A stretch of 64,000 nt of DNA. Source: Vreelandella salicampi (lineage in GTDB: Bacteria > Pseudomonadota > Gammaproteobacteria > Pseudomonadales > Halomonadaceae). The notes beneath the pieces were generated by a model. It worked only from the letters and a program-made list of their open reading frames with translations, searched no databases and had not been told where the DNA came from. The stretch is taken from contig NZ_JACCDF010000009.1 of NCBI RefSeq assembly GCF_013415105.1, forward strand, positions 109,276 to 173,275, written 5' to 3'. Shown here piece by piece: positions 38,574 to 47,244 of this stretch. The stretch's first letter is position 1, and each line of letters begins with the position of its first letter. The translations under genes and the position numbers were made by a program.

Positions 38574-39386
38574 ATGCCCAATACGTTAACCCAACGCCTG
38601 CAAACCGCTATAACTATCGCCGAAGAAGCCGGGCGGATGATTGTTAAGGCGCGGGAAGAGCAGACATTTGGCCAACGCCTGAAAAGCGGCGATGAATTGG
38701 TGACTGACGCCGATGTGGCGGTGGATCAGCTCATTCGCGAGCGCTTGGAGGCGTACTTCCCCGGTGAAGCGCGGCTGTCCGAAGAATTATCTCCCGATCA
38801 GCAGCAATTCAATGCGCCAGCACTGTGGGTGGTGGATCCGATTGATGGCACGGTGAATTTTGCCAACGGCCTGCGCCATGTGGCGGTGTCGATTGCCTGG
38901 TTTGAGAATGGCGTGAGCCAGGTGGGTGTGGTGCACGCGCCGTTTCTCGGTGAAACCTTTGCCGCTGCCAAAGGGCAGGGCGCGAGTCTCAATGGTGCGA
39001 CGATTCAAGCCAGCAGCGCGACAGAGCTTTCCCATACGCTGGTGGCCACCGGCTTTCCGTACCAAAAGGCTGACCGCGAAGCGTTGCTTAAGCGTCTAAG
39101 CGCGGTGCTGGGGCAGTGCCAGGATGTGCGTCGCAATGGCTCCGCCGCGCTGGATTTATGTGACGTCGCCTGCGGTCGGTTGGGTGCCTACTACGAGAGC
39201 GTTTCGCCGTGGGACTCTGCCGCTGGCTGGTTGATTGCCCACGAAGCGGGTGCATCTGCTGGGCACCTTTACTCAGTGCCTGACGATATCCCGCACGATC
39301 TTTACAGCCGCCACTTACTGGTGACCGCACCAGGCGTGTTTGAGGCGATGAAGGCGCTGTTATATAAGGCGGATAGTGAAGTTTAA
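38574..39386 (+). CDS. inositol monophosphatase-family protein
   Basis: A 270-residue magnesium-dependent phosphatase. The metal-binding motifs are all present: SEE (near residue 70), DPIDGTVNFANG and WDSAAGWLIAHEAG. The substrate may be inositol phosphate, PAP or another sugar phosphate; sequence alone does not decide. I use the ATG at 38574 (MPNTLTQRLQ); the longer frame runs across the divergent nucleotidyltransferase gene. It converges on the ABC transporter gene. Confidence 0.88.
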   Translation: MPNTLTQRLQTAITIAEEAGRMIVKAREEQTFGQRLKSGDELVTDADVAVDQLIRERLEAYFPGEARLSEELSPDQQQFNAPALWVVDPIDGTVNFANGLRHVAVSIAWFENGVSQVGVVHAPFLGETFAAAKGQGASLNGATIQASSATELSHTLVATGFPYQKADREALLKRLSAVLGQCQDVRRNGSAALDLCDVACGRLGAYYESVSPWDSAAGWLIAHEAGASAGHLYSVPDDIPHDLYSRHLLVTAPGVFEAMKALLYKADSEV

Positions 39387-39457
39387 GTTTTTGCTATAGC
39401 GTGTTTTCTACTGAAAGCGTATTTGTCCGCTTACGCACCTAGGCCAAGTTGTGCGCC

Positions 39458-41233
39458 CTAAGCGTTGGCGAGCGTTTCAGCGCCGAATTGCAGGGCGGCC
39501 AGGTGGCGGTAAAGTGAGCTGGTGGTGATGAGCTCGCTGTGGGTGCCGGATGCCACGAGTTGCCCGTCTTTCAATACCAGCAAGCGGTCGGCGTTGACCA
39601 CGGTGGCAAGGCGGTGGGCAATCACGATGCTGGTGCGCCCGATCATCAGCCGGTCCAAGGCCTGTTGCACCAGCCGCTCGCTTTCGGCATCCAAGGCGCT
39701 GGTGGCTTCATCAAGCAACAATACCGCGGGGTTTTTAAGCAGCGCGCGGGCGATGGCGAGCCGCTGGCGCTGCCCGCCGGAAAGCTGGACGCCACCCGGG
39801 CCAAGGGGCGTATCAAATCCTTGAGGGAGCGCGTCGATAAAGTCGAGCGCGCTGGCATCCTCGGCGGCGGTGCGTAGCCTCTCGATGCTAGCCTCGGGGT
39901 CGCCATAGCGCAGGTTATCGGCTACTGAACCGCTAAATAGCACGGGTTCTTGCGCCACCAACCCCATGGCACCGCGCAGGGCGGTGATGTCCAGCGTGCG
40001 GATATCCAGGTCATCCAGCGTGATGTGGCCCTGGTCCGGGTCGTAAAAGCGCAGCAACAGCCCCAACAACGTGCTTTTGCCCGCGCCGGATGGCCCGACA
40101 ACGGCGACCCGCTCTCCCGCTTGAATGTTCAGCTCAAGCCCGTCAAGCGCTGGCGTGTCACGGCCCGGATAAGTGAAGCGAATAGAGTCCAGCGTGATCG
40201 CGCCGCGGGTAGGCTGTGGCAGTGTCACCGGCTTGGCAGGGGGGTGGATGGTCGGCTGGGTATCCAGCAGTTCGAGCAGCCGCTCAGCGGCACCGGCTGC
40301 TCGCTGCACGTCACCCGCGACCTCCGCTAGGGTGGCCACCGCACCGGCGGCCAGCAAGGCATAAAAGATAAACGCTGAAAGTTCACCCGCGCTCATGGTG
40401 CCAGCGAGAACCGCTTGCCCGCCTTGCCAGAGCATTAACCCCACGGCGCTGAACACCACCAGCAGCGCGATGCCGGTGAGCCAGGCGCGCTGGCGGGTAC
40501 GCGCTACGGCGCTGTCGAACGCCTGCTCAACGCGCTGGCCATAGTGGTGTTGATCGACCGCCTCGTGGGAAAACGCTTGGAGCGTTTGAATGCCGCGCAG
40601 CGCCTCTTCCGCATAGCGGCCAAGTTCAGCCACGCGGTCCTGGCTGGTGCGCGAAAGCTGCCGCACCCGCCGCCCATACCATATGATCGGCAGTAGGGTG
40701 GCCGGGATGCCAATCAGTACCAAGGCCGAGAGCCATGGCTGGGTCACCAGCATCAATATCACCGCCCCTATCAGCATCACCAAGTTGCGCAGCGCAAGGG
40801 AGATCGATGACCCAAACAGGCTCTGCAGCACGCTGGTGTCGGCGGTCAGCCGTGAGGCAATCTCACCCGCGGCGCGGCCTTCGCCAGCGCTTTCGAAAAA
40901 GCTCGGCTCCAGGGTTAACAAGTGGTCGAACACTCGCTGGCGCAGATCCGCCGCCAGACGCTCGCCAATCCAGGTGACCTGGTAATAGCGCAGCGCTGAG
41001 GCCATCGCCAGTAACGCCACCACGCCAAGCATCAAGCCGAGGGTTTTGTCCAGTGCCTGCGAATCCTCAGCGAGAAAGCCGTTGTCGATGACCAGACGCA
41101 GCCCGTTGCCTAGTGCCAGCACGCTGCCGGATGCCACAAGCAACGCCAGGCCTGCCAAGGTGAGGCGCAGGCGATAAGGGCGCAATAGCCTGAGTAACCT
41201 GAGCAGTACACGGGGGTTAGGGCGTTGATTCAT
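39458..41233 (-). CDS. ABC transporter, fused permease/ATPase (MsbA-like half exporter)
   Basis: A 591-residue half transporter: six transmembrane helices (about 15-310), then an ATPase with Walker A GPSGAGKSTLLG, signature LSGGQRQRLAIARAL, Walker B VLLLDEATSALD and the H-loop IVIAHRLAT. The GEGRAAGEIASRLTADT loop is common in multidrug or lipid exporters. Substrate unknown. The start at 41233 (MNQRPNPR) is chosen for its nearby AGGTG; the frame extends ten codons further. Single gene. Confidence 0.9.
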   Translation of the reverse strand: MNQRPNPRVLLRLLRLLRPYRLRLTLAGLALLVASGSVLALGNGLRLVIDNGFLAEDSQALDKTLGLMLGVVALLAMASALRYYQVTWIGERLAADLRQRVFDHLLTLEPSFFESAGEGRAAGEIASRLTADTSVLQSLFGSSISLALRNLVMLIGAVILMLVTQPWLSALVLIGIPATLLPIIWYGRRVRQLSRTSQDRVAELGRYAEEALRGIQTLQAFSHEAVDQHHYGQRVEQAFDSAVARTRQRAWLTGIALLVVFSAVGLMLWQGGQAVLAGTMSAGELSAFIFYALLAAGAVATLAEVAGDVQRAAGAAERLLELLDTQPTIHPPAKPVTLPQPTRGAITLDSIRFTYPGRDTPALDGLELNIQAGERVAVVGPSGAGKSTLLGLLLRFYDPDQGHITLDDLDIRTLDITALRGAMGLVAQEPVLFSGSVADNLRYGDPEASIERLRTAAEDASALDFIDALPQGFDTPLGPGGVQLSGGQRQRLAIARALLKNPAVLLLDEATSALDAESERLVQQALDRLMIGRTSIVIAHRLATVVNADRLLVLKDGQLVASGTHSELITTSSLYRHLAALQFGAETLANA

Positions 41234-41360
41234 TGAGCACCTGCTTGCGTAGAGGGGCAGCACCGACGAAACTACCTTGAAAGTTTCCGCGCCGCACTAA
41301 ATAACGGGCGCCGCTTTAAGCGGTCCTAATATAAACACGCTTAATAAATGCGAGATTGAT

Positions 41361-41477
41361 ATGACAGTGCCAACAAAACCCGCAACAACTCCCTCGCCGT
41401 TTCGACTGCCTTGCCGTGGCTGTACAGCCGACTGTGGCAATTATGCGACGTGTCAGGGCAAGCCCTGGAGAAATTAA
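41361..41477 (+). CDS. 38-aa cysteine-rich micro-ORF
   Basis: ATG at 41361, TAA at 41475-41477. The 38-residue product has a Pro/Thr-rich start and a compact motif CRGCTADCGNYATC followed by QGKPWRN. Four cysteines in 14 residues (spacing 2, 3, 5) suggest a metal site or disulfide knuckle. The ribosome site is weak (GCGAG). It lies in the gap between the ABC transporter and the ATP-grasp gene. I think I have seen this RGC...C.NY..C.GKPWR pattern in other gammaproteobacteria, but cannot confirm. Function unknown. Confidence 0.55.
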   Translation: MTVPTKPATTPSPFRLPCRGCTADCGNYATCQGKPWRN

Positions 41478-41564
41478 GTAAGTGGCACATAAGGCCTTTT
41501 TAATAAATCGTAAACCTTGCTGGCAGCGAGAGAACTTCTACAATTGTTCATCAGGGACTCTACC

Positions 41565-41593
41565 GTTGAATTGCCATTTGTAATGGAATCAAC
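41565..41593. promoter_or_regulatory. imperfect palindrome upstream of the ATP-grasp gene
   Basis: GTTGAATTGCCATT, TGT, AATGGAATCAAC: the arms pair completely except for two bulged bases on the left. It lies 147 bases before the ATG at 41740 and may be an operator. The rest of 41478-41739 holds no ORF. Confidence 0.45.
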
Positions 41594-41739
41594 TAGCGTG
41601 AGTCTAACGGGGTGCGTTTAAAACCCTAAGAGCTGGCTTACTCTATCGCCTCTAAGCAATATTGCCTGCAGCTCAGTAAACTTGGTGCACTCTATTGTCG
41701 GCGCAGTCAGCCTGAGTTAACCAGCAAGGAGAACATTGA

Positions 41740-43047
41740 ATGTCGATAACATCAGAGAAGCAATTGCCCGAAGCCGTAGCAGCTTGGCGCGATCCGGAAC
41801 TGGATTCGGTGAAAGGTACAGAGACGCCTAAGGATCCGAACAAAGGTTATATCGCCTTGCTTGGTTGGAGTGTGAATGCGATTAAGGCGGCACAAAAGTT
41901 TGACCGTCGCTATATCGTGGTGGCGCCGGAGTGGGCAGCAGATTTCTGTACTGCAAACAATATTCCTTTTATCTCATGGGACTTCGTTCGACTGAACGAC
42001 CGCTCCATGGAGATCGCGGAAAAACTGAAAGAAGAAGGCGTCGATGTCGCCATACCGCTATTCGAGGAAACCGTCGAATGGTCTGGTGCCATTAACTCCG
42101 TTCTCCTCGATAGCCCTCGCATGTACGGGCAGTCCATTCTGTTCCGCGACAAGGCGCTGATGAAACGCCGTGCCCAGCTCGGTGGTATTCGTGTCGGGAT
42201 CTTCGAAGAGGCCCACGAGAAAGACGATATCGTCCGCTTCATGAAGCGCGTTAACCAGACGCTGCTCAAGCTTGACGGTGACCCGGATGACCCGATTCAC
42301 GTTAAGGCCTTCGACAAGGCGGGTTGCCTTGGCCACCGGATGATCCGTACGTTAGAAGAAATCGAACACATTCCGGACGAAGAATATCCCCTGCTGATGG
42401 AAAGTCACCTGAGTGGCTGGGAGTTTGCCGTTGAGGCCTGGATTCATGATGGAAAAATCCAGTTTCTGAACATTTCCGAGTATGTGACCCTCGGCTATTC
42501 GGTGTTCGTGCCGGCCACCAACGAGCTCGAGAGCTGGCGGAATGCGATCACCAAACAGATCGAGCTGCTGATCAAAACGTTCGACATCAAGTTCGGCCTG
42601 ATTCACCCCGAGTACTTCGTTACAGCTGATGGCGAAATGTACTTTGGTGAAGTTGCTTATCGCCCGCCCGGTTTTAAGGCGTTTGAGCTGATCGAGATGG
42701 CCTACGGATTCAATGCTTATCAGGCATCTATGTTGGTGTTCGATCCGAAAAGCACGAAAGAAGAAGTGGCTGCATTTTTCCCCAAAGAAGTAGTTGATGC
42801 GAAAGGTTATGCGGGCTGCTTCGGTGTGTATCCACGCCGTCGCGTGGTCAGCAAACTGGAAATGCCCAAAGAGTGCGTGGATCACCCCTATTTCGTGTCA
42901 CACGAATTGCACGAACCGACAGAAGAGACCGTGCCTGATCGGTCGGCCTTCGGCACACATTGGGGTTTGCTCTTCTTCTTTGGTGACGATCCCATCAAGA
43001 TGCGCGATCTGTTGAAAGCCCAGGAAGATTTGGACTTCTACGTCTAG
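41740..43047 (+). CDS. ATP-grasp ligase of unknown substrate
   Basis: A 435-residue protein. An N-terminal Rossmann-like segment (about 36-125, YIALLGWSVNAIKAAQKFDR) leads to an ATP-grasp fold with LLMESHLSGWEFAVEAWIHDG and the metal-binding EVAYRPPGFKAFELIE, where typical members have E-I-N-x-R-x-G-G. Such enzymes join a carboxylate to an amine or thiol through an acyl-phosphate. AAGGAG precedes the ATG. It is monocistronic with a strong terminator at 43071, convergent with the lone ectC, and near an omega-aminotransferase gene. Substrates cannot be told; dipeptide or amino-acid amide synthesis is a guess. Confidence 0.8.
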   Translation: MSITSEKQLPEAVAAWRDPELDSVKGTETPKDPNKGYIALLGWSVNAIKAAQKFDRRYIVVAPEWAADFCTANNIPFISWDFVRLNDRSMEIAEKLKEEGVDVAIPLFEETVEWSGAINSVLLDSPRMYGQSILFRDKALMKRRAQLGGIRVGIFEEAHEKDDIVRFMKRVNQTLLKLDGDPDDPIHVKAFDKAGCLGHRMIRTLEEIEHIPDEEYPLLMESHLSGWEFAVEAWIHDGKIQFLNISEYVTLGYSVFVPATNELESWRNAITKQIELLIKTFDIKFGLIHPEYFVTADGEMYFGEVAYRPPGFKAFELIEMAYGFNAYQASMLVFDPKSTKEEVAAFFPKEVVDAKGYAGCFGVYPRRRVVSKLEMPKECVDHPYFVSHELHEPTEETVPDRSAFGTHWGLLFFFGDDPIKMRDLLKAQEDLDFYV

Positions 43048-43070
43048 AAATCTGCTAAAGCAATAACCAT

Positions 43071-43112
43071 ACCGCCACCGTCAGCCTCTAGCTGGCGGTG
43101 GCGGTGTTTTTT
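43071..43112 (+). terminator. rho-independent terminator of the ATP-grasp gene
   Basis: ACCGCCACCG-T-CAG pairs with CTG-G-CGGTGGCGGT (14 pairs including one T-G), followed by GTTTTTT. It lies between convergent genes and acts on the plus strand. Confidence 0.92.
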
Positions 43113-43156
43113 GCGGAATGTGCTTTCGATTGGTGTTTCAGTTACGGTAAAACGAA

Positions 43157-43552
43157 TCAGTCTTCGCTGGTGTCCGGTACGTAGGCACCGTCTTCATCGT
43201 GCACTTCACTGCCAGTGACCGGCGGATTGAAGGCACAAATTAGCCGCATGTCTTCGGTGCCACCACGCAGGGTGTGCTGGTCGTGCTTGTCGAGAGCATA
43301 GAGGGTACCGTCTGAGATCTGGTGGGTTTCACCGGTGGCCTTGTCCAGAATGCTGCCGTTGCCTGCTACGCAATACACGGCTTCCAGGTGATGCTTGTAC
43401 CATAGGTTAAGCTCAGCACCAGCCGGAATAATCGTTTCGTGGAAAGAAAAACCCATGCCATCTTTTTTCAACAGCATTCGGCGGCTGGTCCAACCCGGAC
43501 CGGAAACTTCTCTTTCGGTCCCTATAATGTCTTGCACTCGTACGATTTTCAT
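43157..43552 (-). CDS. ectC: L-ectoine synthase, solitary
   Basis: A 131-residue cupin-fold enzyme that cyclises N-gamma-acetyl-2,4-diaminobutyrate to ectoine. The iron ligands of characterised EctC align: E57 (HHLEAVYCV), Y85 (GTLYALD) and H93 ([10 protein letters not shown]). The ending [20 protein letters not shown] is typical. GAGGA lies seven bases before the ATG. No ectA or ectB is adjacent, unlike the usual ectABC operon; both may be elsewhere. As a solitary gene it may be a paralogue, salvage enzyme or have changed substrate. It converges on the ATP-grasp gene and is divergent from a patatin gene. Confidence 0.93.
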   Translation of the reverse strand: MKIVRVQDIIGTEREVSGPGWTSRRMLLKKDGMGFSFHETIIPAGAELNLWYKHHLEAVYCVAGNGSILDKATGETHQISDGTLYALDKHDQHTLRGGTEDMRLICAFNPPVTGSEVHDEDGAYVPDTSED

Positions 43553-43836
43553 TTGAATTCCTCATTTTACGTCGGTGGCTTTTCAGTATAGACACGCCTT
43601 TTTAGTTTGGCCCACCTGCCAATCGTCGTAGGCTACCCTTGTTAACTCGGTAACGTCGTCTTTTCCTGTCGTTTGTGGCAAACCGTTAGTGTTCCGGAAG
43701 GCTTTTTGTACGCCATTTGACGTGACTATGTACGTTAACAGACAGAGAGCTCTCGCTTTGTATCTCTATGCTGCGGGTAGCTTATGCGTCCTGTAAACGC
43801 AGCAGACCCCAGCCACCAGCCAAGAGGACCGTTCTC

Positions 43837-44928
43837 ATGGCACCGCAACCTACACCCATTAATACTCAGAAACCCACACCCATAAACTCTCAGAAACCCA
43901 AATCCGTTAACCTCGCCCTACAAGGCGGTGGTGCGCATGGCGCTTTCACTTGGGGGGTGCTGGACCGGATTCTTGAGGACGGGCAGTTACACATTGCCGG
44001 GGTCTCGGGCACTTCGGCGGGGGCGATGAACGCGGTGGCGCTGGCCGATGGTTTCGCCAGCGATGGCCCCGAGGGTGCGCGAGCGGCCCTCGAAAATCTT
44101 TGGCGATGCGTGGGTGATGGCGCGAAAGACAGCCCGCTGAAACGCACGCCCTACGACGTTCTGATGGGCAACTGGGGGCTGGAGAACAATCCCGTTTATC
44201 ACGCCATGGACGCACTTTCCCGTGTGGCGTCGCCCTATCAGCTTAATCCTTATAATGTTAATCCGTTGCGCGATCTGATGAAGAAGATCATCGATTTCGA
44301 CAGGGTACGTAAATGCACGGCGTTCAAACTGTACATTTCGGCCACCAACGTGGAGAGCGGTCATGTCCGGGTCTTTTCACGTGAGGAGGTGACGGTAGAT
44401 GTGTTGATGGCCTCGGCCTGCCTACCGTATATGTATCAGGCAGTCGAGATCGACGGCGTGCCCTATTGGGATGGTGGCTATGTAGGCAACCCGTCGCTGT
44501 TTCCTTTTCACGGCAAGACCGGTACCGACGATATCGTGGTGGTCCAGATCAACCCGATCGAACGTAAGGGCGCACCAAAGACTCCACAGGACATACAGAA
44601 CCGGATGAACGAGATCAGTTTCAACAACAGTCTGCTTAAAGAGCTGCGCGGGATCGACTTCGTTGACCGACTGATTCGTCAGGGCAAGCTCACGACCGAT
44701 GAATACCGTCAGGTGAGAGTACACGTGGTGGAAAACGAAGCGGAGCTGAATCCGTTGGGGGTTTCATCGAAGATGAATGTTGAATGGGAGTTTCTCACCA
44801 AACTGCGTGATCTCGGTCGTGACACCGCCACACGCTGGCTGGATGAGAACTTTGCTGACATCGGTCATCGTTCAAGTGTCGACCTTCGTCAGATTTTTCA
44901 GGGCAACGGTGCCCAGCATCAGGGCTAG
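43837..44928 (+). CDS. patatin-like phospholipase / serine hydrolase
   Basis: A 363-residue protein with the full patatin set: oxyanion loop ALQGGGAHGAFTWG, nucleophile elbow GVSGTSAGAMN and catalytic dyad aspartate DGGYVGNPSL. The substrate could be a phospholipid, another acyl ester or polyhydroxybutyrate. The N-terminus contains a small duplicated segment (PTPINTQKPTPINSQKP). The ATG at 43837 has AAGAGGA eight bases upstream; an earlier in-frame ATG at 43768 has no ribosome site. No signal peptide, so it is cytoplasmic. Confidence 0.88.
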   Translation: MAPQPTPINTQKPTPINSQKPKSVNLALQGGGAHGAFTWGVLDRILEDGQLHIAGVSGTSAGAMNAVALADGFASDGPEGARAALENLWRCVGDGAKDSPLKRTPYDVLMGNWGLENNPVYHAMDALSRVASPYQLNPYNVNPLRDLMKKIIDFDRVRKCTAFKLYISATNVESGHVRVFSREEVTVDVLMASACLPYMYQAVEIDGVPYWDGGYVGNPSLFPFHGKTGTDDIVVVQINPIERKGAPKTPQDIQNRMNEISFNNSLLKELRGIDFVDRLIRQGKLTTDEYRQVRVHVVENEAELNPLGVSSKMNVEWEFLTKLRDLGRDTATRWLDENFADIGHRSSVDLRQIFQGNGAQHQG

Positions 44929-45078
44929 GCCGTATGGAAACTGGCATCATTAGAGACCGGAGTGGAGGTTTCCATATACGTCAACAGGCTCTAACGTGAA
45001 CAAAAGAAATGTGTGATTTTATAAACGTGTTCAGTGGTGCATGCTGAGACCAAGTCTCATAGCGATGGAGCTGGATAC

Positions 45079-46452
45079 ATGTTTGGTTTTAAAAGCAAAA
45101 CGAAGCCTCAAGCCTCGCGCTCTTCAACCGAAGATGCGCCCTCAAAAGCGGCACTTAATCAGCACTACTGGATGCCGTTTAGCTCGAACCGGGACTTCCA
45201 TGCCAATCCGCGTGTGATCTCCGGTGCAGAAGGGCGTTACTACATTGATGACCAGGGTCGTAAGCTGTTCGATTCGCTTTCTGGGCTATGGACTTGTGGC
45301 GCGGGTCATAACCGTGAGGAGATTCAAAAAGCCGTGGCGGCGCAGCTTGGCAGCCTCGATTTTGCGCCCGGCTTTCAAGTGGGTCACCCACTGGCGTTTA
45401 AGCTGGCGGAAAAGGTCTCAAGCCTCATGCCTGCAGGGCTTGATCATGTGTTTTTCACCAACTCGGGGTCAGAAGCCGCCGATACCTCGGTCAAAATGGC
45501 CAAGGCTTACTGGCGGCTAAAAGGTAAGCCCGAAAAAACCCGTATGATTGGCCGTGCCAAGGGCTACCACGGGGTGAACATTGGCGGCACCAGCCTGGGT
45601 GGCATCGGCGGCAACCGCAAACACTACGGTCAGTTGATGGACGTAACGCACCTGCCCCACACCCTGCAAGCGGGACAAGCCTACACGCGTGGTCAAGCCG
45701 ACACCGGCGCTGAGCTAGCTGATGCGCTGTTGGATCAAATCGCCCTCCACGATGCGTCGACCATTGCGGCGGTCATCGTTGAGCCGATGTCAGGGTCAGC
45801 CGGTGTGATCGTGCCGCCCAAAGGCTACCTGGATCGGCTGCGCGAGATCTGCACCGCCCACGATATTCTGCTGATTTTTGACGAAGTGATCACCGCCTTT
45901 GGGCGCAGCGGCGCGACCACCGGTGCGGAAGCCTTTGGTGTCACGCCGGATATCATGAACGTGGCGAAGCAGTTCACTAACGGCGCCATTCCTATGGGGG
46001 CGGTGATCGCTTCCAGCGAGATTTTCGACACCTTTATGCATGCCGGTGGCCCCCAACACGCCGTTGAGTTCCCCCACGGCTACACCTACAGCGCCCACCC
46101 GGTGGCCTGCGCGGCGGGTCTGGCGGCGCTTGAGATGATGGAACGAGAAAACTTCCCTGCCCAGGTCAGCGCCATCGCACCTGCCTTTGAGCAGAAGCTG
46201 CACGCCTTGAAAGGGCGCAATCACGTTGTCGATATTCGTAACTACGGCTTAGCGGGTGCCATTCAGCTAACGCCCCGGGACGGCGACCCCATTATTCGCC
46301 CAAGGGATGCTCATATGGCGCTTTGGGAGGCTTGCTTCTACGTGCGCTATGGCGGCGACACGCTGCAGTTTGGCCCTCCCTTTGGTACTACCGAGGCCGA
46401 GCTGGAACGCTTGTTCGACGCGGTGGCCACCACCCTGGATTCGCTGGCCTAG
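45079..46452 (+). CDS. omega-amino acid:pyruvate (beta-alanine-type) aminotransferase
   Basis: A 457-residue class III PLP transaminase. HYWMPFSSNRDF at the start, FTNSGSEAADTSVKMA, IFDEVITAFGRSG (PLP-binding aspartate) and the lysine in NVAKQFTNGAIPMGAV match beta-alanine:pyruvate and related omega-transaminases. It probably interconverts a terminal amine (beta-alanine, taurine-like or diamine) with its semialdehyde. The ATG at 45079 has TGGAG eight bases upstream; the GTG at 45034 is less likely. It follows the patatin gene after 150 bases. A regulator-like remnant follows its stop in frame. Confidence 0.88.
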   Translation: MFGFKSKTKPQASRSSTEDAPSKAALNQHYWMPFSSNRDFHANPRVISGAEGRYYIDDQGRKLFDSLSGLWTCGAGHNREEIQKAVAAQLGSLDFAPGFQVGHPLAFKLAEKVSSLMPAGLDHVFFTNSGSEAADTSVKMAKAYWRLKGKPEKTRMIGRAKGYHGVNIGGTSLGGIGGNRKHYGQLMDVTHLPHTLQAGQAYTRGQADTGAELADALLDQIALHDASTIAAVIVEPMSGSAGVIVPPKGYLDRLREICTAHDILLIFDEVITAFGRSGATTGAEAFGVTPDIMNVAKQFTNGAIPMGAVIASSEIFDTFMHAGGPQHAVEFPHGYTYSAHPVACAAGLAALEMMERENFPAQVSAIAPAFEQKLHALKGRNHVVDIRNYGLAGAIQLTPRDGDPIIRPRDAHMALWEACFYVRYGGDTLQFGPPFGTTEAELERLFDAVATTLDSLA

Positions 46453-46593
46453 CCTGTTTGCCAGCATTACGCTGACTTCGACTACCAAATCTACCTGCTC
46501 AACGACGACCAACCCCTCGACGACCTACAGTTTGAAAAGGCTGTCCAGTCGGTCACCTCGGTGATTTTACGAGGGATTGGGCTGACGGCTTAA
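46453..46593 (+). pseudogene. in-frame C-terminal remnant, possibly of a TetR-type regulator
   Basis: Directly after the TAG at 46450-46452 the same frame stays open for 46 codons to TAA at 46591. It reads like protein rather than noise: HYADFDYQIYLLNDDQPL, then DLQFEKAVQSVTSVILRGIG. The last helix resembles the C-terminus of TetR-family regulators. It has no start codon or ribosome site. It may be the tail of a deleted neighbour gene; readthrough of TAG is the alternative. Confidence 0.5.
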
Positions 46594-46619
46594 CCAGCTG
46601 AACTAGGAAGGAGTTACTG

Positions 46620-47075
46620 ATGGGCAATATCGAACAGCCTGTTATCGGGGTGGGCGCTATTGTGCTTCGCCCGGACGGAGACGTGCTGCTTGGATACCGC
46701 GATAAACATGGAGAATCGCCGTGCTGGTGCTTACCCGGCGGTCATGTTGATGCGGGGGAGTCATTTGAGACGGCAGCCATCCGTGAAATGGCAGAAGAAA
46801 CAGGCATTACCGAGTGGCAATGCGTGAAGATCCTGGCGATAACCCAGCACCTGAGTAGCTCAGTCTCTACAGTTACAGGTGCAGTGTTAGTTACGGTGAA
46901 GCAGGATGCCGAAGCAGCATTGCTTGAGCCAGAGGTGTTTACTGAATGGTGCTGGTTTAGCCCCAGTTCTATTCCCACTCCGTTATTCCCGGCAAGCCAA
47001 GCGGTACTTGCGCACTGGCTAGGCGCTGAGCCGCCAACCGGTTGGCATGCATACCCTATTGGTGAAGAACGATAG
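46620..47075 (+). CDS. Nudix hydrolase
   Basis: A 151-residue hydrolase of nucleoside diphosphate-X compounds. The Nudix box GGHVDAGESFETAAIREMAEETGI fits G-x5-E-x7-R-E-x2-E-E-x-G exactly. The start has a GGAAGGAG ribosome site. A role in clearing oxidised nucleotides or cofactors is possible; the substrate is not known. It stands alone downstream of the remnant. Confidence 0.9.
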   Translation: MGNIEQPVIGVGAIVLRPDGDVLLGYRDKHGESPCWCLPGGHVDAGESFETAAIREMAEETGITEWQCVKILAITQHLSSSVSTVTGAVLVTVKQDAEAALLEPEVFTEWCWFSPSSIPTPLFPASQAVLAHWLGAEPPTGWHAYPIGEER

Positions 47076-47244
47076 AGCTCAAGTGCTGTTAAATTTCTGA
47101 AACTTTTAAATAATCTATCCTGGAGCGCTGGGTTCATCTTGGCTTGGTGCGACTACTCAAGCTATTAGGTATGGGGCTCGGATCGCCCCATTGACCCGGC
47201 GGAATAGGTCACGATGCATGAGACCTGAAGGCAAAGTGTGAGGT

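Noticed and set aside
43157..43552. A complete ectABC operon
   Set aside because: Neighbouring frames on both sides are an ATP-grasp ligase and a patatin; no ectA- or ectB-like product is present.
43768..43836. Longer N-terminus for the patatin-like protein from ATG 43768
   Set aside because: No ribosome site at that ATG, whereas the ATG at 43837 has AAGAGGA at eight bases.
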